Below are positions 6,487-12,738 of a DNA stretch of 12,738 nucleotides, in pieces. The DNA lies in assembly GCA_948919095.1 (NCBI GenBank), contig CAQYCU010000040.1, forward strand, positions 1 through 12,738, in the 5' to 3' direction. The notes beneath the pieces were generated by a model. That model was not told where the DNA came from, did no database searches, and saw nothing but the letters and a program-made list of their open reading frames with translations. The DNA comes from an uncultured Clostridia bacterium. Lineage in GTDB: Bacteria > Bacillota > Clostridia > TANB77 > CAG-508. Every line of letters starts with the position of its first letter. The stretch's first letter is position 1. Position numbers and translations under genes: made by a program.

Positions 6487-8067
6487 TTATACTTGTCTGT
6501 ACCATTCAAAGAAGTCATAATATGTAAAGTATGAATTTGGACTAAATTCCCCCCCCATATTAGCATTTAAGATTAATATTCCTTTGTTCCTGTATAATCC
6601 AATATATGGTACATCTTCATTTGCAATTTTTTGTATTTCTGTAAAATTATCAACTGAATGAAGTTTTGCTTTTATATCTTCGTTATTGTAATTTGCAATA
6701 TTATTATCACCATAGAAATAGGATAAGTCAGGAGTTATAGAATTATTTATTCCAGTTAAAATCATTTGATAATTTTTATTTTGTAAATAATCATAATATT
6801 TATCATTATTTACATTAATTACATTTATAACTATCCCTACATCAGCAAGTTGCTTTTTTATATTGTTAGCAACATTTATCCTTTCTTGATTTCCTTCATT
6901 TACTATTAAATTTAAAACTAATTTTCTCACATATCCATTTATACTTTTTTGCCATCTATTATTTACATATGTCCATCCATCATCTTGAAGTATTTTTTTG
7001 GCTTCATCTTGATTTTGGCTTATTACGCCTTCTCCATTATAAAGATAACTTCCATAATCTAGTGGTCCATTAGTTACAAATTTTGAGTTTCCTAAAACAG
7101 ATGATACTATGTCATTTTTGTTTATTGAATAATTAATCGCTTTTCTTACAGCTTTATTTGTAAGAATTGTGTCATCACAATTAAAACTTAAAAAATCATA
7201 GCTTCTTCCTCTATATTCTTTTTTATTATATCCTATAGTTCCAACATAATCATTGTAATTTGCCATATAAGTATTTATTATGTCAATATTGCCTAATTTA
7301 AAAGTATTAAACATCTCTCCTACTGCATTATACTTGTGAATTGTTATTGATGATGTTTTTGGCATTTTAGTATTTATATTTCTCCATCTGTCGTTTCTAA
7401 TTAACAGAATATTATCATCATCAATACTTGCTATTTTGTACATGCCAGTCCCCATTGGTATTTTACTAGAATTTTTGAAATCTTCATTGAAATAATATGT
7501 GCTTGATAATATTGGAAAGTCCAAGTAAAACTCTATAAAATCTACATTGCGATTTAATTTTATTATTGCAGTTTCTGAGTCAGGAGTTTCAACGCTTTCA
7601 ATACATTCAACATTTGATGAATATATTGAACCTCCCTCTTTTATTTTTTCAATTGTAAATTGTATATCTTTTGCAATAAAGCTTGTCCCATCTTGCCATT
7701 TAATTGAATTATCAATTGTAATTTTATATGTTGTATCGTCTATCTTTTCAAAAGTTTTTGCTAGACATGCTCGCACATGATAGTCTTCTGTAATTTCTAC
7801 TAATGGCTCAAAAATAAGTTTGCTTATATTTATTATTTCTTTATTCCTTGTTAAAAGTGGATTCATTGTGTCGAAATTTGATATTCCCATTTTTATGTTT
7901 TCTACAACACTTATTTCGCTTTCAATTTTATTCTGATTTTCTTCTTCTATTATTTCTTCAGTGTTGTTATTTTTACTATAATATAATATATATACTGCTC
8001 CAATAGCTAATCCAATAACTACGATAGTAAATATGTATTTAAATATATTATTGTTGCTTGATTTCAT
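6487..8067 (-). CDS. Family 5 extracellular solute-binding protein
   Basis: This is an ABC-type oligopeptide/nickel-class substrate-binding protein (SBP_bac_5 family) of 526 residues. Typical elements are LLTRNKEIINISKLIFEPLV (71-90), WQDGTSFIAKDIQFTIEKI (124-142), the PMGTGMYK segment and AVRKAINYSINKNDIV. The N-terminus is a membrane anchor: a short positively charged head, a hydrophobic helix at ~10-30, then a Glu/Asn-rich linker. No lipobox cysteine is present, so it is tethered by a transmembrane helix instead of being a lipoprotein. No permease or ATPase genes adjoin, so the substrate is unknown and a shared transporter or a sensing role is possible. It has its own promoter and is bounded upstream by the spoVS terminator. 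A G8 tract interrupts codons 504-506. Confidence 0.9.
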   Translation of the reverse strand: MKSSNNNIFKYIFTIVVIGLAIGAVYILYYSKNNNTEEIIEEENQNKIESEISVVENIKMGISNFDTMNPLLTRNKEIINISKLIFEPLVEITEDYHVRACLAKTFEKIDDTTYKITIDNSIKWQDGTSFIAKDIQFTIEKIKEGGSIYSSNVECIESVETPDSETAIIKLNRNVDFIEFYLDFPILSSTYYFNEDFKNSSKIPMGTGMYKIASIDDDNILLIRNDRWRNINTKMPKTSSITIHKYNAVGEMFNTFKLGNIDIINTYMANYNDYVGTIGYNKKEYRGRSYDFLSFNCDDTILTNKAVRKAINYSINKNDIVSSVLGNSKFVTNGPLDYGSYLYNGEGVISQNQDEAKKILQDDGWTYVNNRWQKSINGYVRKLVLNLIVNEGNQERINVANNIKKQLADVGIVINVINVNNDKYYDYLQNKNYQMILTGINNSITPDLSYFYGDNNIANYNNEDIKAKLHSVDNFTEIQKIANEDVPYIGLYRNKGILILNANMGGEFSPNSYFTYYDFFEWYRQV

Positions 8068-8139
8068 ATTTTCCCCTTCATATATTTTAAATTATTACTT
8101 TTATATAAATTACGCTATTATTCCTAACTTGCTTGTTAC

Positions 8140-8168
8140 ATAATATACTAAGAATTTGACTTTTTCAA
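8140..8168 (-). promoter_or_regulatory. Promoter of the solute-binding protein gene
   Basis: On the minus strand TTGAAA (8163-8168) and TATTAT (8140-8145) are exactly 17 bases apart, immediately after the spoVS terminator. This fits a vegetative sigma-A promoter with a leader of about 65 bases. The start codon is preceded by GAAGGGG. Confidence 0.75.
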
Positions 8169-8173
8169 GTATT

Positions 8174-8217
8174 TTTATATAAAAAAAGGCACAAAAATAC
8201 TGTAATATTTTTATGCC
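8174..8217 (-). terminator. spoVS terminator
   Basis: On the minus strand GGCATAAAAATA and TATTTTTGTGCC (8206-8217 and 8188-8199) pair around a six-base loop with one internal mismatch, followed by seven T residues. It is a strong intrinsic terminator about 30 bases beyond the spoVS stop. Confidence 0.9.
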
Positions 8218-8247
8218 CCTCATTTAATTATAATTTACAGAATACTT

Positions 8248-8508
8248 TTATCTTGATTCTACAATTAACTTTATTCCTGTTCTGTCTTCCCCCTCTACTT
8301 GTACTTCTGCAAATGCTGGTATGCATACTAAATCTACTCCAGCTGGTGCTACAAATCCTCTTGCTATTGCTACTGCCTTTACCGCTTGATTTAGTGCGCC
8401 TGCTCCAATCGCTTGCATTTCTGCCTTATTTGCTTCCTTTACCATTCCTGCAATAGCTCCTGCTACTGAGTTTGGATTTGATTTTGATGAGATTTTTAAA
8501 ACTTCCAT
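8248..8508 (-). CDS. spoVS: Stage V sporulation protein S
   Basis: SpoVS is a small, highly conserved Alba-fold protein that affects septation and coat assembly during Bacillus sporulation; related proteins bind nucleic acid. The 86-residue protein matches the family over its full length: MEVLKISSKSNPNSVAGAIA at the start, the central AIGAGALNQAVKAVAIARGF and the C-terminal VEGEDRTGIKLIVESR. There is no signal peptide or membrane segment. The ATG has GGAGG seven bases upstream. It forms its own transcription unit with promoter (8555-8583) and terminator (8174-8217). Its position after ymdB is the common Clostridia and Bacillus arrangement. Its presence indicates an endospore-forming lineage, although spoVS also occurs in some non-sporulators. 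Confidence 0.97.
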   Translation of the reverse strand: MEVLKISSKSNPNSVAGAIAGMVKEANKAEMQAIGAGALNQAVKAVAIARGFVAPAGVDLVCIPAFAEVQVEGEDRTGIKLIVESR

Positions 8509-8554
8509 TATTTCCTCCTATATTATTTTTGTTTGGTTTGTAATTACATATATA

Positions 8555-8583
8555 TTTATAATACATTTGGAAAAATTTGTCTA
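8555..8583 (-). promoter_or_regulatory. spoVS promoter
   Basis: On the minus strand TAGACA (8578-8583) and TATAAA (8555-8560) are separated by 17 bases, a good sigma-A-type promoter. In Bacillus spoVS depends on sigma-H. I do not see a clear sigma-H pattern here, so control may differ or the call may be incomplete. Confidence 0.6.
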
Positions 8584-8631
8584 GTATTTTTGGTAAATTT
8601 ATGTAATTTTTCATCGACATATTTTGACATT

Positions 8632-9397
8632 TTAAGTATTTATTCGGTATATCCTATTAGTTTTGTTAGTTATATCATCTATTTCAAAAACTACGCCATT
8701 TAATTTGCAGTCGCCCTCTGCTAATTTATATCTCTCTGGAATTGATGTTACAAACCTTTTTATTGACACCTCTTTATCCATTCCTATTACCGATTCAATT
8801 GGTCCTGTCATTCCAATATCAGTTATGTATCCTGTACCTTTTTCAAGTATTCTTTCATCTGCTGTTTGTACATGTGTGTGTGTACCATATAATGCGCTTA
8901 TTTTTCCATCTAAAAAATATCCCATTGCTATTTTTTCAGCAGTTGCTTCTGCGTGGAAATCAACTACAATTATGTCAACATTAATATGCTTTATAATTTC
9001 TTCAGCAACTGTAAATGGATTATTTGATAATACTGGCATGTCAGTTCTTCCTATTAAATTTATAACTGCAATTTTTTTATTATTTTTTTCAATTATTGTA
9101 TACCCATGTCCGAGGAACTCCTTTAGAGTAATTTGCAGGTCTAATCAATTTTTGATTTGTTATAAATGAAAATATATCTTTTTTGCCCCAAGTATGATTT
9201 CCCATTGTTAAAACATCAATTTGCAATTTACATAATCCATTAAATATTTTTGTTGATATTCCCATTCCTCCTGCAACATTTTCAGCATTTACAATTGTAA
9301 AATCTATATTTTCCGCTTCTTGTATATTAGGTAAATCTGTCTTCAACTTTTCAAAGCCATTTTCTCCTACCAAATCTCCTATTGCTAAAACTTTCAT
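8632..9397 (-). pseudogene. ymdB: YmdB phosphodiesterase, frameshifted
   Basis: The YmdB (TIGR00282) family are calcineurin-like metallophosphoesterases that hydrolyse cyclic nucleotides and influence RNA levels and biofilm or sporulation choices in Bacillus. The gene is split. The first frame (9089-9397) carries Asp8, Glu39-Asn40 and MGNHTW with Asn67-His68, then shifts at RPANYSKGVP and stops after a few foreign residues. Removing one C near 9112 restores GHGYTIIEKNNKKIAVINLIGRTD and joins the second frame (8632-9039) with VDFHAEATAEK and GTHTHVQTAD. The repaired gene is exactly 255 codons including stop, close to the family length. All metal ligands survive, so the lesion is recent or a sequencing error. 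The fused gene sits between leuS and spoVS. A separate short protein from the second frame is unlikely to be functional. Confidence 0.9.
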
Positions 9398-9448
9398 TAT
9401 TAATTCTCTCTTTCTTTTTAAGTACCTATTTTATATATACAGCATATA

Positions 9449-9493
9449 CAGACCTATAAGCAAAATCAATAATTTGACATACACATAGGTCTG
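9449..9493. repeat. Inverted repeat between leuS and ymdB
   Basis: CAGACCTAT (9449-9457) and ATAGGTCTG (9485-9493) form a perfect nine-pair stem around a 27-base AT-rich loop. It begins eight bases beyond the leuS stop. No T run follows on the minus strand, so it is a poor intrinsic terminator for leuS; it may instead stabilise the 3' end or act as an operator upstream of ymdB. Confidence 0.55.
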
Positions 9494-9500
9494 CTTTATT

Positions 9501-11936
9501 TTATATTACTACGTTATAAATCTTTCCTGGAATGTAAATTTCTTTTTTTATTTCTTTTCCTTCTAATATGCTTTGTACTTTTTTATCTTTTTTAATTTCT
9601 TCTAACATTTCTTCTGGTGTTAGTGCCGTGCTTACTGACACACATGCCTTTAATTTACCATTTACTTGTATTGGTATGTTTTTCATTCCACCTTTTAGTT
9701 CTTGTTCATTTACTTCTGGCCATGAATAATTGTATAGTTCATCAGTATGGCCTAAAGTTTCCCATTGCTCTTGTGCAAAATGAGGTGCCAAAGGTGATAT
9801 TACTTTTATCAAAGTTTCAAATGTATCTTTTACTATTTCAGTATTTATTTCATCATTTGCTAGATATTCATTTATTGCATTTAATAATTCCATACTTCTT
9901 GCTATAGCAGTATTAAATTGGAATATCTCAATATCTCTTGTCATTGATTTTATAGTATTGCTTTTAACTCTAAGTAATTCTTGCTCTGGCATTCCTTTAC
10001 TTGTTGTTCCTTCTTTTAGATTGTTAATTTTTTCAGTAGCGCTTTCAATTCTTGAGAAATATTTTGTCATTGCTTCTATTCCTTTGTCATCCCAAGGTCC
10101 ACCTTTGCAATAATCAAATCCAAACATTAAGTACATTCTAAATACGTCTGCTCCATATTTGTCAACATATTCATCAGGAGAAACTGTATTTCCTTTGCTC
10201 TTACTCATCTTATTTCCATCAGGGCCTAATATCATTCCTTGGTGAATTAGTTTTTTAAATGGCTCATCAAAATCTAAATATCCTAAGTCTTTTAAAGCTT
10301 TAGTAATAAATCTTACATATATTAAGTGCATTGCTGCATGTTCTTTTCCACCAACATATACATCTATTGGTGCTACTTTATTTATTATATCTTTGTTAAA
10401 TGCTTCTTTGTCATTTTTAGCACATGGATATCTTAATTCATACCATGATGAACATACAAATGTGTCAAGTGTGTCTGCTTCTCTTGTAGCTTCTCCTCCA
10501 CATTTTGGACATTTACAATGCATAAATTCTTCTGACTTTTTAAGTGGTGATACTCCATCTGGTTTAAATTCTACATTATAAGGTAATAGTACTGGTAAAT
10601 CCTCTTCTGGAACTACAACTGTTCCACATTTATCACAATATACTATTGGAATTGGAGCTCCCCAATATCTTTGTCTTGATACTAGCCAATCTTTAAGTCT
10701 ATAATTTATTGTTTTTTCTCCAAGTCCTTGTTTATTTAAGTCTTCGACTATTTTATTTTTTGCTTCTTTAGTAGTTAATCCATCATATTGGTTACTATTT
10801 TTTAGAATTCCATATTCACAATATGGTAATGTATATTCATCTGTTTCATTTTTAGGCTTTATTACTTCTTTTATTGGCAACTTATATTTGCTTGCAAATT
10901 CATAATCTCTTTCGTCATGTGCTGGAACTGCCATAACTGCACCCGTTCCATAATCTTCTAATACGTAGTCTGCTATCCAAATTGGAACTTTGTCGCCATT
11001 TACTGGATTTATTGCATATGCTCCTGTAAATGTTCCTGTTTTTTCTTTTTCTGTTGACATACGTTCTATTTCATTTAATTTTGATGTTTGTAAAATATAT
11101 TCTTCTACTTTTTCTTTACATTCTGGTGTTGTTATTTCTTGTACTAGTTGACTTTCTGGTGCAATTACCATATATGTTACACCATTTAAAGTATCCGGTC
11201 TTGTTGTAAATACTTTTATATTGTGTTTTCCATCTTCTGTTTTGAAGATTATTTCAGCTCCTTCTGATTTTCCTATCCAGTTATATTGTACTTTTTTTGT
11301 TGACTCTGGCCAATCTATTTTTTCAAGTCCTTTTAATAGGTCTTCTGCATAATCTGTTATTTTGAAAAACCATTGACTTAGTTTTTTCTTAACGACTGCT
11401 GTTCCACACCTTTCACATTCTCCATTTATTACTTGTTCGTTTGCTAAAACTGTTTTACAGCTATCACACCAGTTTACAGGTGCTTCTTTTTTATAAGCTA
11501 GTCCTGCTTTATATAATTGTACAAATAACCATTGTGTCCATTTATAATAATCGGGCATACATGTTTCTAGAGAGTAATTCCAATCATAGCTTACTCCCAT
11601 TTCGTCTAATTGTCTTTTCATTGTTTCTATATTTTTTAAAGTTGAGTCTTCTGGATGTATTCCTGTTTTTATTGCATAGTTTTCTGCTGGTAGACCAAAT
11701 GCATCAAATCCCATTGGGTGAAATACATTGTATCCTTGCATTTTTTTAAAACGTGCAAATGAGTCTGCTGGTGCAAAATTAAACCAGTGTCCTAAGTGTA
11801 GTTTTGCTCCAGAAGGATATGGTAACATTTCCATTGTATAGAATTTTTCTTTTTCACTGTTTGGGTTATATTTATATAATCCATCTTTTTTCCATTTATC
11901 TTGCCATTTTTTATCAATCTCTTTTGAATACTTCAT
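9501..11936 (-). CDS. leuS: Leucyl-tRNA synthetase
   Basis: This class Ia aminoacyl-tRNA synthetase charges tRNA-Leu and proofreads mischarged products. The 811-residue length is normal for bacterial LeuRS. The HIGH-type motif HLGH is at 47-50 after PYPSGAKL. A zinc-binding C-x2-C...C-x2-C pair starts at Cys157. The editing (CP1) domain shows TTRPDTLNG (244-252) and GTGAVMAVPAHDERDYEFA (330-348) with the specificity aspartate Asp341. A second Cys cluster lies at 434-479, and KMSKS is at 576-580. The anticodon-binding and C-terminal domains follow (for example SPLAPHFAQEQWE), ending with the LeuRS C-terminal domain. The ATG has AAGGAGGAG upstream. It is transcribed from a near-consensus promoter with a very short leader and no T-box. 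No intrinsic terminator with a T run follows it. Confidence 0.99.
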   Translation of the reverse strand: MKYSKEIDKKWQDKWKKDGLYKYNPNSEKEKFYTMEMLPYPSGAKLHLGHWFNFAPADSFARFKKMQGYNVFHPMGFDAFGLPAENYAIKTGIHPEDSTLKNIETMKRQLDEMGVSYDWNYSLETCMPDYYKWTQWLFVQLYKAGLAYKKEAPVNWCDSCKTVLANEQVINGECERCGTAVVKKKLSQWFFKITDYAEDLLKGLEKIDWPESTKKVQYNWIGKSEGAEIIFKTEDGKHNIKVFTTRPDTLNGVTYMVIAPESQLVQEITTPECKEKVEEYILQTSKLNEIERMSTEKEKTGTFTGAYAINPVNGDKVPIWIADYVLEDYGTGAVMAVPAHDERDYEFASKYKLPIKEVIKPKNETDEYTLPYCEYGILKNSNQYDGLTTKEAKNKIVEDLNKQGLGEKTINYRLKDWLVSRQRYWGAPIPIVYCDKCGTVVVPEEDLPVLLPYNVEFKPDGVSPLKKSEEFMHCKCPKCGGEATREADTLDTFVCSSWYELRYPCAKNDKEAFNKDIINKVAPIDVYVGGKEHAAMHLIYVRFITKALKDLGYLDFDEPFKKLIHQGMILGPDGNKMSKSKGNTVSPDEYVDKYGADVFRMYLMFGFDYCKGGPWDDKGIEAMTKYFSRIESATEKINNLKEGTTSKGMPEQELLRVKSNTIKSMTRDIEIFQFNTAIARSMELLNAINEYLANDEINTEIVKDTFETLIKVISPLAPHFAQEQWETLGHTDELYNYSWPEVNEQELKGGMKNIPIQVNGKLKACVSVSTALTPEEMLEEIKKDKKVQSILEGKEIKKEIYIPGKIYNVVI

Positions 11937-11963
11937 AATCTCTCCTCCTTACACACTGCACTT

Positions 11964-11992
11964 ATTTTACCACAGTTTGGGTTAATTGGCAA
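11964..11992 (-). promoter_or_regulatory. leuS promoter
   Basis: On the minus strand TTGCCA (11987-11992) and TAAAAT (11964-11969) are exactly 17 bases apart. Transcription would start near 11957, only about 20 bases before leuS, just enough for the AAGGAGG ribosome binding site. Confidence 0.8.
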
Positions 11993-12023
11993 TAATAAAA
12001 GCTGTAAAATATTAATTTCATAA

Positions 12024-12078
12024 GACTCAAAAAATGAGCAATTTCTGGATTTATTTTCCTAGAATTTAGCTCATTTTT
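12024..12078 (-). terminator. Terminator after the right-edge gene
   Basis: On the minus strand AAAAATGAGC (12069-12078) pairs with GCTCATTTTT (12030-12039). The inner segments (TCTAGG/CCAGA region) extend the stem imperfectly, and the hairpin ends in a T6 run followed by GAGTC. It would end transcripts from the partial gene at 12202-12738 before the leuS promoter. The A-rich arm on the other side means it could also work on the + strand. Confidence 0.75.
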
Positions 12079-12201
12079 ATTAAGTGTTGGGCGGAAGATT
12101 TCGTCCTATACCCCTTTATTGTCAATGTTTTTAAGAAAAATGCCCATACCTAAGTTATTTCCTTTTTCTTACTGCTCTTTTTGTCGTAATTTACATAATG
12201 A

Positions 12202-12738
12202 TTATAGATCTAGAGGAACTACCGGGCAGTCCCCAAACGTGAGGCTATTGTCGGCGGTCACGCGGCTCGAATACACATAGCACACATAGTTGTTGCTATA
12301 AGACGAAGGCAAAGCCAACCACTGATATGAACCTGTTGCTATTACTGCACTTTGTGGAATGCTTGTATTTACTACTATTGTACCTTGAGTAGCTGTTAAA
12401 CTTCCTCCGTTTATCGTATACCCATATCCATTTGCATTCTGTATTCCACATCCTATTGGTGCTCCCCCTATTGCATAACTTGAATATGTTGAGTTTCTAT
12501 AACTTCCAAAGTTTGTTTGTTCATAAAATCCTGCTGCCATTTTTTCATTTTCCAAATCTATTGCACTTCCATTACTTGCTGCTGCCCATTTTGGATTTAG
12601 TTGTTTCATATAATTTACTGCTGTTGTTGGTGGTGTTGTTGTTCTATAACTACTATATGGATTTACTGTTTTACTACTATCACAGTCTCTCTTCAAGTAT
12701 ATTGTTCCTGCTCCATCTCCAAACTCTCCACTTGCATC
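12202..12738 (-). CDS. Partial surface-type protein with DGR-like variable C-terminus
   Basis: Only the 3' 178 codons are in the window; the frame is open at the right edge. The apparent TTG start at 12696 is probably an internal leucine, since upstream codons GAGTIYLKRDC read on naturally. I do not recognise a named family. The body is rich in Ser, Thr, Tyr, Asn and Gly, has few cysteines and no membrane segment, which suits an exported protein; any signal would lie outside. SSYAIGGAP and the tail WLALPSS..NNYVCYVYSS....CPVVPL resemble, from memory, gut-Clostridia proteins with YAIGGPT and YWLASPS...G-x-RP-x-V-x-L tails, which have a C-type-lectin-like end related to DUF6273 and to DGR targets. 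The last ~35 codons are strikingly GC-rich. It is separated from leuS by a terminator. Confidence 0.7.
   Translation of the reverse strand, partial: DASGEFGDGAGTIYLKRDCDSSKTVNPYSSYRTTTPPTTAVNYMKQLNPKWAAASNGSAIDLENEKMAAGFYEQTNFGSYRNSTYSSYAIGGAPIGCGIQNANGYGYTINGGSLTATQGTIVVNTSIPQSAVIATGSYQWLALPSSYSNNYVCYVYSSRVTADNSLTFGDCPVVPLDL
12205..12323 (-). other. GC-rich candidate variable region (VR)
   Basis: The final ~35-40 codons differ in composition from the rest of the gene: I count 54% G+C in 12221-12320 but 36% in 12321-12420. Codons switch to G/C-ending forms (AGC, CGC, GTG, ACC, GCC, GAC, CTC, ACG, GGG, CCG), rare elsewhere in the window. The length (~110 bases), position at the extreme C-terminus, AAC AAC codons amid otherwise GC-rich codons and the W...V...PVV-L framework are what a DGR variable repeat would show. 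There is no template repeat or reverse transcriptase in the window to prove it. A recombined cassette or simply a transferred domain are alternatives. Confidence 0.45.

Noticed and set aside
8426..8620. Minus-strand frame overlapping the spoVS start
   Set aside because: It overlaps spoVS in another frame and crosses the spoVS promoter; Lys/Asn-rich translation typical of AT-rich noncoding DNA.
8663..9169. Long + strand frame antisense to ymdB
   Set aside because: It is the mirror of conserved ymdB codons; hydrophobic Ser/Ile-rich translation without family features.
11937..12201. Possible DGR template repeat or reverse-transcriptase remnant downstream of the right-edge gene
   Set aside because: I compared this gap by eye with the GC-rich tail and found no matching segment; it holds a terminator and the leuS promoter only. 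The short GC-rich stretch near 12087-12115 does not match the tail.

Overview
The window is AT-rich (roughly 70% A+T) and carries a chromosomal core of a low-GC, spore-forming Firmicute. SpoVS and GerW/YtfJ, strong AAGGAGG-type ribosome binding sites, a Firmicutes-type LexA box at recA and the order leuS / ymdB / spoVS / recA-recX / scpA-ytfI-gerW all point to Clostridia, probably an uncultured gut-type lineage. The lineage is inferred from gene content and style only; no database search was possible.

Layout from left to right. asd (aspartate-semialdehyde dehydrogenase, + strand) converges on dapA (dihydrodipicolinate synthase, - strand), and the two share one hairpin at 1266-1287. They catalyse consecutive steps toward lysine, diaminopimelate and dipicolinate. 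Everything else reads on the minus strand. The unit recA-recX-scpA-ytfI(DUF2953)-gerW runs from an SOS-type promoter (consensus -35/-10 plus a LexA box at 6275-6288) to a terminator at 2300-2323. It joins DNA repair, chromosome condensation and sporulation genes. Upstream of recA are an orphan membrane-anchored oligopeptide-type binding protein and spoVS, each with its own good promoter, separated by a strong terminator. Next come a ymdB phosphodiesterase gene broken by a one-base frameshift and then leuS, which has a near-consensus promoter and a short leader without a T-box.

The right edge (12202 to the window end) holds the 3' part of an unrecognised, probably surface-exposed protein. Its last ~35 codons switch abruptly to GC-rich DNA (54% G+C by hand count in 12221-12320, against 36% in the next 100 bases of the same gene). 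They encode a WLALPSS...NNYVCYVYSS...CPVVPL tail that resembles the variable C-type-lectin tails diversified by diversity-generating retroelements (DGRs). This is the best candidate for something unusual here, but no reverse transcriptase or template repeat lies in the window, so it remains a hypothesis.

Other oddities: the ymdB frameshift, a recX reading frame open back to the recA stop with a well-placed Shine-Dalgarno sequence before an ATT codon, the absence of scpB beside scpA, a G8 tract in the binding-protein gene, and a binding protein with a transmembrane anchor but no lipobox.
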